64,000 nucleotides of DNA from Polytrichum commune (lineage: Eukaryota > Streptophyta > Polytrichopsida > Polytrichales > Polytrichaceae): contig OX485809.1 of the NCBI GenBank assembly GCA_950295325.1, forward strand, positions 26,844,001-26,908,000, in the 5' to 3' direction. Below the pieces are notes generated by a model that saw only the letters and a program-made list of their open reading frames with translations, did no database searches and was not told the DNA's origin. Shown here piece by piece: positions 1-12,040 of this stretch. The position numbers were made by a program, and so were the translations under genes. Position 1 is the stretch's first letter. Each line of letters opens with the position of its first letter.

Positions 1-1413
1 GGAAATCTTTCATGAAGTCCGGGTGTCATTCCTTATTGTTAGACATACACATGAGGATGTGGATGCAATGTTCAGGAGGTTTGGACAAAGGCTGAAGATT
101 GAGGATTGCCATACACTCCTAGACCTCATGGCATCGTTCATGGCTACTAGGAATCCCACTATAGTCCTGTCTTTGATCCACGAGGTTGCTGATTTCAAGG
201 AATGGGTGAAGGGATACTACAATGAGTTTGGTCAAGATCAACTTATTGGGCATTCCAAGGCGCACCAATTCTATTTTTATGTAGACCCTCAAGGAGTGCC
301 ATTGATGCAATACAAAGTGTTTTGTACAATTTTAAGTTGGGCACCTGAAGGAGGAATTGCTTTTTGGAATGTGGACCCTATCACAAAGAAAATCATGTTC
401 CCTACAAGTTAGTGGGTGTCTTGTTTGTATTGCTTTGGAAGTGCACTAGGAAATACATGGTGTGAAGTATGTGGCCCACGGGTGATCACCCGTGGGCAGT
501 TAGTCCATGGTATTGCTTTGAGCTCTTGTATGTTTGTTTTTGTAGGGTATCCCCGTCCTATTCCAAAAAGGGAGATGAAAGATTTTGTGCATATAAAGCT
601 TGGGGTGAAAGGTTTTATTAAATATCGGAAGGATACTGCAGATCAAGATAGTTCGGGTCAATATATGGAGTCCATTGCGCCAACAATTTTATATTGGGAG
701 AATGTGCTTGTGGCTATGGATCATCCTTCACCCCCAACTCCATGTGAGCTTAGCGAGCCTTTATGGCCTGCTACACAGTTCTCCATTCCACCAACCCTAC
801 ATGTGGATAATGTGCATTTACTTGAGGAAAACATCACTGACTATGCTTACGTGGGGCCGGCTAGTTCTCGACATGCTGAGACCTTCCGTCCCGGCGCACA
901 TATACGGGTCGGCCAATATGTCTTCTACATCCTAGTGAGGATTGTCCTAATCCAGTGTGGATGGGACAAGTGATTTTTGAGCCGAATTTGACACATCTCA
1001 GTCCTCATGCTCGTTCCATTGAGATTGTATATTATGTACCAGTCCTTGGCCAAAGGAATAAGAAGACCTTAGATGAACGTTATGAGAAATGGGACACGGA
1101 AAAATCTTTTAGATGGATGAGGCTCAAGGAATATGCACCAGCTCATCAATCTCTAGATGATGTTGTGGCATCATGGGCAAGATAGAGGAATGCGTCCGAT
1201 GATAATGTAGTCATCCCAACGAGACAAATACTTTTTGCAAAGGATTATTTAGATCAATACACTAGAGGTGAGAAAATGACCGGTGGAGATCAATTTGAGG
1301 ATGGGGTACCAACAAAAGGCCTCTAGATTAAAGATGCATTGCTCAATCCTTGGTATCCACAGGTGAATTTCCGTGGGTGGGCACCCAAGGTTGACACCAT
1401 CTATCATGTTTGA
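1..1413 (+). pseudogene. DUF7869-domain protein, 3' part, broken
   Basis: The window opens inside a reading frame. Residues such as HTHEDVDAMF, followed by a region ending FWNVDPITKK, match the DUF7869 family, TE-associated proteins common in non-seed plants. A GT-AG intron (about 408-545) joins it to a second exon beginning RYPRPIPKRE. Near 935 the frame shifts: the text moves from VGQYVFY to PSEDCPNPVWMGQ in another frame, then continues through in-frame TAG codons at 1183-1185 and 1324-1326 to a TGA at 1411-1413. One frameshift and two stops mean no intact product. The 5' half lies outside the window. The family call is from motif memory; the breaks are read directly. Confidence 0.7.
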
Positions 1414-3600
1414 TGCTCAATTTTGATTTTGTGAGCATTAATTAGGGAGCCCCACACATTGACATTTGTCCCACAGATGTTCAAATTACCATTTAATGGC
1501 ATCCTTGATGTAAACTTTCATGTGCATTGTTATATATTGCAAACATGTTTGCTATGTATGGGAGTCCTCCAATGTGCCTGGTGGGAACAAATTATCCACA
1601 GGTGTTCACCCATGGAGTGTAGGCACAATCCTTTTGTCTTCATTGATGGGATCTTCCATATTACAATTGATTTTTTGCCCGGTTTTATTGGAATACTTGA
1701 GTTATATTTTAAGAAACCTCTACGGGTATTCTCTCGTAACAAAAAAAACCATCATTACGTTCCCATCACGTTCCCTACATTAAATTGAGTGGACCAATTG
1801 TCTCACTTTAGTTGATAAGGCCATTTCACAAGTGCAAACTCATTCGCCAAATTCCATGTCGACAACCCAACAGATACGTCCGACTTGAGAACCTTGAGAA
1901 TTTCAACTAGAGCATTGTACCAAAGACGCCGAAGAAACTCATTGCAGGATTGAGTCCACCGTAGTCTCGGGGGGTTCACTCCCTCTTATATTTTGCATAC
2001 ACGTGCGTTCGGGACCTATTTATTGGGGGGCTATTTACCTTGCAGAAAAGAGTATAAGGTATGGTATTTTTCAAAATAAAGGTGTGATGGTATTTTACAT
2101 GTGATGGTATTTTACATGTAATCCTTTTTCACTATTTAAAAACCCCCTATATTATATGTAAGTTTTTTACAAAATTTTCTACAATGAATATATTAGACCC
2201 TGTTTTTTATCGCACGTTGTTCTATGATTTTCGCCAGTGAACCCCCGAGACCGTAGTCACTTGCCGAAGACTTCATATAAGCAGCCATGGTGGCCAAAAT
2301 GCTTCTGGAGCAACATGCATCAAACTGCAAGTTGTAGCGTCATCTCGATAACGTTTTTTAAATTAAACACTGCATGAGATGCAGAAACTGACGGAGGATG
2401 ACATCTTGCAGTTTCAAGCAATTGCAACAGACAGAGCAGCATTTCTCACTCGCTCCATGATTACAAACGAAGGTACCCAAAATTAATAGGAAACGGCATT
2501 ATTTCACGCCCATGAATGTGTGGGTGTGAAATAATGGGAATCTTGAAATCGGGCCACTTCATCCACTTCTGTGCTGGTGATCGAAGAGCGTACGGTTGTG
2601 AGTGCCAATGCCTTCTATGTTTGATTTTTGCACTGTCAAGGTGATTCTCATGCCATGATTCTCTTGGCTTTTTGTGGCAGCATTCTAGTAAAAGTATGGG
2701 CAACAGCATGCATTTTTGCCTTGACTTGACTGTGAAAAGTGCATTGTTCCTTTTTTCTGTTCCTTTTTCTGTTTCTTTTTCTTTTCCTTTTGGAACACAA
2801 GAGGCGCATGGCCACCTGGCTACGCTAATGCCCCCTGCCCACCTGACTTTACCAAATAACCAAAGTCTTTCCTAAAACCCGGGTTAAGCTCTCTCCGTTA
2901 TAGCGGAGGGACTAAACTATCTCAATGCACCTACAAGAATTTGCTCCGGAGATTTTCAAGTAGGTTTTAGTTGAGTAGTTTTCACACATGTTCATTGTTT
3001 TATCTATCAAGCAATGACATGTTGGATAGTGTTTGTCCCATCCCCAAATGCCTTACTACTCATCTATCTTATCATCGGTTTTTGTTAATGAAGCTCCTCG
3101 TGCCCTCATCGCTAAGACTGAAAGCAACCAATCAGAAGGGCGGGAGGCGGCACTTTTAAAAGTCCTACATTCTTGCCTCATGTCTAGGTATTGATGTGAG
3201 GGTTGGTGCTTGAGGCTTAAAACCTCCAATTTTAAACCATGCCACATCGTTTGCCAACTAGGCTCAGGACTAGATAATGTCGATGGTGTGAAGGCCGTGC
3301 TTTTAAAACCAACTTTTAGGCTTAGCTAAAGTCAAGTGGGAAGGGGGCATAAGTGTGATAAATAGTGTCATATGGTATTTTATGTCATTATCGCAACCTC
3401 TCATATAACACTTCTTATGAATAAGTGAACAAATGATGTTATGGATGATGGATGAGTTCATCCATTGGCCAAAACCCTACCTTCTTTTGTAAGCAACTTG
3501 TGATGTAATACTGTCATGGTTGATTGAAATTTGGATGAAAAATCACTTGGTAAGTGACAGTAATTTCAACACTGTAAATCTATAATACCTTCAAAAAAAT
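1414..3600. other. no gene seen
   Basis: AT-rich DNA with only short open frames that show no domain or splice logic. Around 2010-2240 there is a G-run followed by an AT-rich segment repeating TGATGGTATTTTACATG twice, resembling the G-run element described at 36.9 kb. Confidence 0.5.
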
Positions 3601-3735
3601 TCAAGGAATGACAAATAATGTTGGGTTAACATTTAGTGTTGGTGACACTATACTGCAGTTTATGGTTAATATTGAGCAAGACAATTAGAATTGGTGATAC
3701 TAAATATCATATTTAGTGTAGTTTTCCATCAAGTA
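3601..3735. repeat. dispersed repeat, uninterrupted copy
   Basis: Shares a stretch with 33361-33990, where the same text (ACAAATAATGT, GACACTA, then TTGAGCAAGAC and AGAATTGGT) is split by a 496-bp Harbinger-like MITE. This copy lacks the MITE and so serves as a related empty site. Confidence 0.6.
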
Positions 3736-3754
3736 GAGAGAAGATTTCACAATT

Positions 3755-3815
3755 ATTGGGAATTGAACCGTCAACCACTCCGTTCGGTTTGGAGCACCTC
3801 TCCCCTATCATGCAC
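3755..3815 (-). repeat. possible tRNA-derived SINE fragment
   Basis: On the minus strand GGTTCAATTCC (3759-3769) matches the pol III B-box consensus, and TAGGGGAGAGG about 35 bp upstream resembles an A-box. No full cloverleaf can be drawn, so this looks like a tRNA-derived relic and not a tRNA gene. Confidence 0.3.
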
Positions 3816-3877
3816 TACTTTAGGGTCATATTGACCATAAATTGCTCCTTTTCAAATGTTAGGGTTTAGGAGTTACC

Positions 3878-4672
3878 ATGTCTATGAATATTAGATTATT
3901 CACTTGTGCAAATGATTTTAGTGAGCCCGAGTTGTTGGGTCCTTTACACGCACCAAAGAAAAAAAGGTTTGTTAAGTTCAAGAAAATATTGGATGGTGAT
4001 AGTATTGTGGATAAACCTTTTGAGTTATGGGATGGGGATTTGAAGAGTGTTATCCAAACAAAATTAGAGCCATTTAATATCTGAGGTGTAGATGTTTTTG
4101 TTATCACAATATTTAATGTTCTTGTGGACAACAGTAAGAAAAGGAGAATTGAGGTTTTTGCCTTTAATGAGGACACTCTCACTCAAGACCACGAGATGAG
4201 CCCTTAGAGTATGATGACCCAAATGTGCCTCTCCCTCCTTGTGCTTCATCTAGCGTTAGCGCTAATGGTATTATTGTGGTTGAGCCATAGTTGAGGTTGT
4301 TGTTGATCCCCCAAGAAGGTCATGGACAAATACATATCAACCATGGATAAGTTGAAAAAATAATTAAGTCTAATATTGCTCAAGGATCATGTGTGATCTT
4401 TAAAATCTTGGGATCATAATGGTATAGACATTGTAAAAATGTGGTGTGGGGAGTGTTGCAAAGACTTTGGTGATGCTACCGGGGATCACTTTAAGGTCTC
4501 AACTAACAATGTGTTCACAAATTTCAAGAAGAGCCATATAATGGCTAATATCTACATTCATAATAGGTGTCATCGAAAAGGTTTTGATTTCTCTAGCCAC
4601 CCACAATTTGTGGCACCTAAAGGTAAGTTAGTTGTTCTAATAGTTGTAGATCGTAGAGCCGCCATTTTTTAA
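3878..4672 (+). pseudogene. TE-encoded zinc-finger fragment
   Basis: Two open pieces lie on the plus strand. The first (3878-4084) starts MSMNIRLFTCAND and is followed in another frame by text such as GVDVFVITIFNVLVDN. The second (4439-4672) contains WCGECCKDFG, then a His and Cys-rich stretch ending HNRCHRKGFDF, which looks like a BED-like N-terminal finger of a transposase. Frames change between the pieces and no catalytic core follows. The exact superfamily is not recognised. Confidence 0.4.
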
Positions 4673-4679
4673 GGAATTG

Positions 4680-5885
4680 ATATACAAAAGGTTGTTTATG
4701 CCAAAAGTGGGAGTGATTCCCCACCTTTTGTCTTGGTAGGAGATCTGAATGCCACTGAGCTCAAATCCTTTTGGTAAAAGGTTGGATGTACATTTTGCAA
4801 TGAATTTTTCCAACTTTGCCCACCCAAAAAACATGTCATGCCAATCCAAAGAATCATCTAGAGGACACCAAACATGCCAAGATGGTCAAAACCTCCCAAG
4901 ATTCTAATCTTCCTACCACATCAACACTTTCAACTTATCACCATGGCAGACTGTCCACCGTCTTGAAATCAATACACATAAACTAGCCACTCGGGGCTCA
5001 GGCCTTACCATTGGTGGGAGGAGGAGGCCCTCTTAGGAGAGGCAATGTTGCAATGACGTACATCACTTTACACATGGGCAATCTCATGCATTGTGAACTT
5101 GAAACTTGAAACTCCAATAGTTTGCTTACACCAAGTTCATCTAAAAGGCAAGAAAAAAATGCATGATTGTTCAAACCTTATTCAATCATGATATGCTCAA
5201 TATGTATGCGAGCTCAATATCTACATGTCCATGTGCCGAGGGTGCTCAAATAAGTCTTAATCAAAAAAAGCCCAAATTCTCATTAAAGACTACTAAGTCG
5301 AAAGCAGAAAAAATATATTGCGCAACTCACTCACAACACTTAGGTGACATCAAGTCAAGAGAACAAAGAAGTGATTGGAAGTCTCAATGAATTGTAGAAG
5401 TTGGCAAATAAAAATGCATTGTATCTTGAATCTAATATATCTTTAAGATTGAAGAAGCACATAATCCACTTCTTTCAATTCACTTCTATAAAGTGTTAAG
5501 AGCCTTTTGCATGGCATACCAACATCAATTACATAAGCGAGTACATCAAAGGTCTCGTAATAGTTGAGGTGCTTCTAATAGATTTAATTACACTAGTAGT
5601 AAGAGGCGCTTCAAATGCAAGCAAAATAATTTTTATTCTCCGTACTTCTTTCCTCTAAAAGTTTTTTGCTTCAAACCCTACTTCTAACCCCTCCTTTAGT
5701 TTTCTTGGAAAGAATGTGGGCAACTCCACTTGAACTCCGGATACTCAGTGGAAGAATGAAATGACATGGACATCTCTTTAAGCATACTCCATGTCAACAT
5801 GTCCATGGGTGCGCCCATGATGTTTTTGCCATAATGAAAGGAATCATGTTGTGCTTAGAAGTGGGCATGGAATAAAGTCTGACGG
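4680..5885. other. no gene seen
   Basis: Low-complexity AT-rich DNA with only short, unsupported open frames on either strand. Confidence 0.5.
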
Positions 5886-5889
5886 GACC

Positions 5890-6757
5890 AATTTTTTTAA
5901 TAATCTTTAGGTTTTGTTGTTTGTGGTTCTAGATAACATGACATGAGTTAATCCAAATGCAAATGCTTTTTGAATATCAACAATAACCTTGGTTGATATT
6001 GTAGAACCTTGTGATTTGTGGCCGGTCATTACATATCCTAGAACTATTCGAAATGATGTTTTGTAATAGTAACGTTCGTATGGATATTTGTGTTGAAAAT
6101 TGTGACACTTTAAAAAAAAATTGCATTGGTGTCCTTATGAGTTGAACACCAATGTTTGTAGCCACATTGTAGTTGTCTATATGGACCGATGCTACCGTTG
6201 TCAATGCATCGTTTACAACACCTTTTGCAATACTGACATTTGATGTGAACATAACAAACTCGTCTACAACCACATGGTGAAGTTGATCAAATTTTGTATC
6301 ATTCAACCATGTTGATATATTGAGAGTTTCAATTCCATTTGTATGAAGTGTCACAAAAAAATTCTTTGTTGGGGCAAAATTTTCTTTGAATATGATGTCA
6401 TTATACACGGTGAGATCTTCCCGGTGCAAACATAAGATCGTTGTGGTTGCATCTATATGGTCTGAAAGCACATCCTTGTCAATGAAGCACACACTGAGTG
6501 TGCCTTTAATCTTTGCTTTTGTAGGTGGTCAATGCTGTAATATGTTGAGAAAATTGAGGTATATTGGGTTGGATGCATGCTTGACAGAGGTCCGAAGTGT
6601 GTGTTGTTTGGCAGCTACCCAATGTGGAGCGGAAGTAATATGGCATGCTCTACAAATGACATCCGGAACTTTAGGTGTGCGTATACATATCGTTGGTACT
6701 TGGGCAAGGTCCCCAACTAATAGCAAAAGCTTGTTTTGGAACAATAAAATAAAATAA
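5890..6757 (-). pseudogene. Helitron PIF1-like helicase, C-terminal part, broken
   Basis: The minus strand encodes LLLLVGDLAQVP (Walker-B-like region of PIF1), CRACHITSAP, then after one in-frame TGA (6526-6528) CFIDKDVLSDHID, ATTTILCLHREDL and VVDEFVMFTSNV. These are hallmark blocks of the PIF1 helicase of plant Helitrons. Past 5985 the protein continues only after a frameshift, with VIVDIQKAFAFGLTHVMLSRTT, a late helicase motif (written here only to show the frame). The N-terminal Rep domain is not attached. Two lesions plus truncation make this a relic. Remnants at 9780-10602 on the same strand may belong to the same original element, later split by other insertions. Confidence 0.8.
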
Positions 6758-7300
6758 AAGTAACGTTGGGGTTTCTTTTACCTTGACGTGAATGGGAGCC
6801 CGTTCCTCTATACTGTGATCATGTTTGACCGAGCATCACCGTAAGGGTACTTCCTCCCTCTCAGAAGGTGGACTCCTTTAGTTTTTCGGAGCGCACACAA
6901 CACTATCCCTAAGGGGGGGTATTACTGGAGGTTATTTGTTGTCTAATTTTCTTTTGTTTAGTATTGAATATGTAAGGTATTTGATGGCAATTTGATGTAG
7001 GCATTTCATAAGCGTTTATATTTCCGTTTTATGTTTTTTTTTTTCTAGTTCCTTAATGGGTTGTTCGTGAATAACCCCTCTAGCACATGCTGTGATGGTG
7101 ATGAGAGGGTTAACTTGCCAACCGGCTCTTGTGTGTGTGTATCTATGAGTGGGTTGTATTTAGCGGTCTTTTCACCGCATGCATTCTCAAGGAATTTGTC
7201 ATGGCAGTAGGTGAATTCAATAAATTATATGGTATGTGATGGGGTGGGCCTTAGGGGGGGGGGGGTTGACTGTTTGTGGGAGCACCTAGTACGCATAGTA

Positions 7301-8499
7301 CAGTCTAACCTTGATAATATCACACCATCCGTTTCACCATAAAGTGTGATATAAACAAGGTGTGACATATTTGATAATGTCACATTTTGAAGATTTGTGC
7401 ATAATGTGATATTATCAAAAAAAAAAGGTAGAAAATCAAAATGAAATTACAATGTAAAAAAAACAAAAAACAAACACAAGACTTCAATGTTTTTGAATGT
7501 AAAATATAATTCAAAATTGTGAATACCAACATGAGCACATCACAATGTGTCATTGAGATCAGCCAATCACTAGCTTCCAATGTAGCAACAACAACAAAAA
7601 CAACAACACAACGAAGAACACCTGCACTGCATGAAGAAACACAAGCCTATGATAGAAAGTGTGCATTTAAATTCCAAATGAACAATGGTTCATTATATAC
7701 AAGTGAGCTCGACCATGAGCTTGACTAACCTACCTAGGAGACTGTTTCTACTTATGAGCTTGACTAACCTACCTAGAAGACTGTTTCTACTTATGAGCTT
7801 GACTAACCTACCTAGAAGATTGTTTCTACTTATGAGCTTGACTAACTAATCTAGAAGATTGTTCCTAATTGAATGCCCACTTAGGATGAGCGGCTAACAC
7901 TTATGATCTTACTAGATTCTCCTATGCGACTATTGACTATAGAAACAGTGAAGACCGTGCCACATATCTTGAGATTTCTACATTGCAAACCAATTGAACT
8001 AATTTAGCTTAAGTCGACACTACTATGTACCAGCTCAGCTAAACCGTAGAACTTAACATCCTAAATTTACTTCACACAAGCTGAAACCCTCAAAGACACA
8101 TAGGTGAACACATGTGACGGAAGGTGGGGTGCATAGAGGCCAAGAAGTCTTGGCAGCGCCGTCAAAGACAACACCTTTGAGTGCCGTGTATAGACAGCAC
8201 CGTTCAGGGTTGGTGCACAGAGTCGGCTCATGACCCTTTGAATAACATTGCATTTATCACAGGGGTGGCTCATGACCCTTTTGGCTACTACAATATGTCC
8301 ATCCAACCATCACATACAATCCATCCATATTTGATATTATCACATTTACACTACGGATTTTGGAAAAAAATAGTGACATTAACAAGGGTGATAGGGATAA
8401 TAACGAGGGAGTTTTACACTAAGAAAATCGGTTTCAAACTTTTAGGTGACAGTATCAAGGTGTCCCATTAACAAGGGTGACATTATCAAGGTTAGACTG
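7301..8499. mobile_element. pogo/Tigger-type non-autonomous element with TA target duplication
   Basis: Perfectly delimited: TA (7299-7300), then CAGTCTAACCTTGATAATAT; at the right end the reverse complement ATTATCAAGGTTAGACTG ends at 8499 and is followed by TA (8500-8501). TIRs are at least 22 bp with one mismatch. TA duplication and the CAGT start fit the pogo/Tigger branch of Tc1/mariner. At 1199 bp with no transposase it is a MITE-like derivative. It contains a 39-bp minisatellite. Confidence 0.88.
7717..7872. repeat. 39-bp minisatellite, four copies
   Basis: Units start GAGCTTGACTAAC at 7717, 7756, 7795 and 7834, an exact 39-bp spacing. The last unit is the most diverged. The array sits inside the pogo-type element. 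Confidence 0.9.
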
Positions 8500-8934
8500 T
8501 ATGTCTGGTCTCAACCTAGCTATGCATGTGCATGGTGTAGTGGGGGATGTGCATTGGAGCAACCATTGTAGGATTGTGGTTTGGAGTTTTGGTGACCTGC
8601 ATTTACATGTGTATAGGTTCTTGTGTGTTTATTTGATTGGAGCGTATGTATGATTTGGTGGACGGCTTTATTATGGCGTGCTATGCGTAGTCCCTTTATG
8701 TGTGAGTTTGATCATGTGGATAGTAGGTGCGGCCATGTATCTATGGTATTATTGGGACATAGTGTACGATTGGGGTTTGAGTATAAGTTGGGCCAAAAAT
8801 ATGTGTTTATGGTGGTTACCCATGTCTTGTGCATATCTGAATTTTAGAGTTTGTGTGATTTGGGCGTCTGTGGTCCCGGGGTTTTCCCCAAATTGGTTAG
8901 AGAGTTTGTGGTTTATTTGGTCGTTGGATGTCCA

Positions 8935-9517
8935 TTAATCCATGTATGTGAATTTGGATTGTGCGAGCCTCAATTCTTGGTTCCTATGCTCTTTGTTGAT
9001 GTAAGTTTGTAGGTTTCCTATAGCACCCGTGTAGGTGCTTGTTGGGACCCCGTTTAGCCAGTATGGTGTAGTATGGGTTGTATGTATGATAGGTATCTTG
9101 GGAGGTTTGTTTAGGAGGGCTCCCTCATTTGCTAGTTGATCTACTATTTCATCACCTATTATGCATGTGCATGCTCTAACTTTTTGAATTGTGATGCGTG
9201 GACCATGTTATATGATTGACTGTAGCGGCTATGAGTAGTGTGTCTGGGTGATTAAGTTGGGTCGACAGGTGTCGTATGTAATTATTTATTAGGTATATAC
9301 TATTAAGGCTGTCTGTAAAGATGTGGGTATCTCACGTGTGGTATTCTGTACTTTGTATTGCTATTAGGATGGCGTTTAGTTCAGCTCTAAGGATGTTTTG
9401 TAGACCTGGTAGTCTTTCCGCAATCTTGTTTTGGAATGAATATGTGTCTATGTTGGATGTGCTTTGTTTGAGGCAATGTTCCACTATACACAACATATTG
9501 CTAGTTATCATCAACAT
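8935..9517 (-). pseudogene. LINE RNase H domain, broken
   Basis: The minus strand reads GLQNILRAELNAILIAIQ, then HIFTDSLNSIYLIN after one in-frame TGA, then after a frameshift RITIQKVRACTCIIGDEI and VDQLANEGA, ending MD and TAA at 8935-8937. The order (E in RAEL, D in TDS, then the KVRAHTGIIGNE-like block) is that of the RNase H domain at the end of ORF2 in non-LTR retrotransposons. The usual His of that last block is Cys here. No reverse transcriptase is attached, so this is a 5'-truncated relic. Sequence from about 8510 to 8935 would be its 3' end. Confidence 0.75.
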
Positions 9518-9779
9518 TTTGTTAATGATTATAACGTATGCATTCTTAATTTAGTCAAAAAAAGGCTTGGTCAAGCAACACAAACAGATAGTCATGTGTA
9601 GGTATACGTAACACGGTGTGGACTGTGGATGCCGACTTGGAAAGTATGAGTGCAATTGCTCCCATGATTGCTGAAAGAGTGACTATTTTATGGTGAAAAT
9701 ATTGGGCAATGTTTTTCAAAAAGAATGTTTTGACACTTCTCGGAGTTCATGTGAGGATATGTAATCCTTGCGGATTTAT

Positions 9780-10602
9780 AATAATGTTGTTCGTAACGCG
9801 TTGTTGTTCCTCAGTAAGCACAATATCTCCAATATGAATATCAAACACGTGGTCATTATGTTTTGATGCTCATCTTGAATTCACTCTTGCATGATCCAAT
9901 AACGGAATTGAAACATGAATACCTTGTGGTATGTGTACAGGTTTCAAGCATGGATGGTCTTCCAAAAGTTGCTCAAGAAGTTGTGATCGTTTCTTTGTGT
10001 TTATAAGGTTGCAATGTGCGTATTCCAATAAATACTCTTGAATGGTGTCCAAGTTCGAGATGATTCCACGATTATGACATTCACAGATAAGACTCTTTTC
10101 TTTGTTTGTGTCAGAGGGAAGATTGTTTACATTTCTAAAGGAAATGGTACGAAGGGGGACATTGAATTTTTTTTATTTTTTTTTAAAAAAAAAAAAAACC
10201 TTTGAACCGTGGGTCGGGTGGAATTATGTAAAACCTTGTGACTTAATAGGTCTCATATATGTGGAAACCAAGCATGTCTATTCTAAAAGATGGCACATTA
10301 CATCGCCATATTTGATTCATTTCGAACTTCTTAAAATGTTCAGTGAATGTTGTGTCCTCACATTCATATGGTCTGTTACATAGTGGGTTTTTGATATAAG
10401 ATTCACCATGACTAAAGAAAAGCCCCGAAAAGATGCAGAAATGATCAAGAGTGTGACATATGTATCTTTCATTTAAATATTGAAGAACTGCAGTATATAA
10501 TACCATGAACCCAAAGATGTAGAGCGTACATTGGGATTTGGAAACTATTCGGATATGGTCGTTGCGAGGCTTGGAGAGAAGTGATAAAGGCATAAAGCAC
10601 AA
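9780..10602 (-). pseudogene. probable Helitron Rep/helicase fragment
   Basis: Two minus-strand pieces, 10243-10602 (contains NRPYECEDTTFTEHFKKFEM) and 9870-10052 (contains EDHPCLKPVHIPQGIHV), resemble linker and helicase regions of plant Helitrons, with further readable text in a shifted frame to about 9790. Strand and order agree with the PIF1 relic at 5890-6757. A T-run followed by an A-run at 10170-10197 separates neither piece clearly. Similarity is from memory and weak. Confidence 0.4.
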
Positions 10603-10740
10603 ATAACTTAACTAACAAAAAATATTGAACAGAGGAGAAACTTGTAGAGTTTTCATTGGTATTTTTTTACCTCAGTACCCTCTACTAGATAAATAATCAT
10701 TTGGAATGTGTGTCTTTTCTCTGCTTCTCTGGTCCAATCA

Positions 10741-10980
10741 ATGTCCGGGGAGAACCGGTATTTAGTGTAATGGAGGCCGGTTGGTTTTGTGAAAAGTTTG
10801 GTTGAATTGGGAATGTGGAGGATGTGAAACCGGTGTTTTAAAAATAAAAACGGATTTCAACTGGCAACCAATTTGAGGAGGAGGATTTTTATCCGGATGA
10901 ATTGTGAAATAGGTGGATTTCATCCGGTTTGATTCATCTAGGGCCGGATCTCATCTGGTTCTAGAGTTTAGGTTATGTGT
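10741..10980. repeat. CCGGT-rich dispersed repeat
   Basis: Begins GGGGAGAACCGG and repeats CCGGTT or CCGGAT blocks. Related to repeats at 18156-18310, 19640-19960, 35930-36110 and 40795-41080, which share GGGGAGAA at one end and ACCGGTTCATCT-like blocks inside. Confidence 0.55.
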
Positions 10981-11029
10981 TCGTTGTAGGCTTGTAGTGA
11001 TTTGGTGAATGGTGGATAGGCGAAGCTTT

Positions 11030-12030
11030 TGCTTCATTATTGCATTTCATTGTTGACGGCTAGCGTTTAGAATGTATTATGTGTGTGTCTATGAAAGATC
11101 TTTGTGGTGATCTTGATAACGTACTAATAGAAGCCATAGCTTTATGGAGGAACTCTACAAAGTTTAGATGGTTGTTTTCATATCCACAGAGATACCTTTT
11201 AGGGCGTTTTCCTCTTGAAGGTGAAGATGATATTGTTGATTTTGACTCGAACAACTGATGAATTTCATTTTTGTATATAGTATGGTATGCTTGGTTACTC
11301 TTTTATCATGTTGTGGCTTCAAATCTAATATGAGGTTTTAAGACCTATGTATGATAGAAGAGTAAATCCATGGCCATCAACCGGTTGATGGGTTATTTCA
11401 AGTTCAACTCCTGCTATGGATAAATTGTTGATCATCGTTATTGTTTCTTGTATGTAATGACTTGTTGATCATTGTTGTTGGATGTTGATATGTTCTTTGA
11501 ACGTTGTTGTTGAATGGTGTATGTTGTTTGTAGATAGAAATTTGCTACATTGGAAACCGGCTTACTTATCAATGCCCAAGTTTTTGGCTGGTTGTCATAA
11601 CAATGAAGAGGAAATTAGCTGGCACTTGAAAAAAAATATAGGATATTGGCCGGTCCAAATTAATGGCAACAAGTTTGCAACCGCTCAAATCCTGAAAAAA
11701 CCAGTAGAAGTTGTGAAGGGGCGGATTTTAGCTGGTTGAGCTCAAAAATCTCCCAAACCCTGGATCCAATACAAGAACAAGGGGCAAAGCAAGCAGCAAT
11801 TGCCACCACTGAGGCAGCTAAAATGGCAGCACTTGAAGCAGCTGCAACAAACTGACAGTGCAGTAGAGCCAGCAGCAGCTGCTGTTGTAGCCAAGTGAAG
11901 GCATCTGAAGGCATCTGAAGGCATGTGAAGCATTCAAGTTGTACTTGCGATCTTAGTTGATCTAGAATAATAAAAGGTATCTTTTGTGTGCCCAGTGCTA
12001 TAGGCTGACATTTTCAGGAAATGCTTGTGC
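11030..12030. other. no confirmed gene; short Ala-rich frame
   Basis: A short plus-strand frame near 11770-11860 reads QEQGAKQAAIATTEAAKMAA and ends at TGA. It could be a relic exon, as the composition is protein-like, but no splice partner is clear. The rest shows nothing. Confidence 0.3.
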
Positions 12031-12040
12031 AGTTTGGAGG

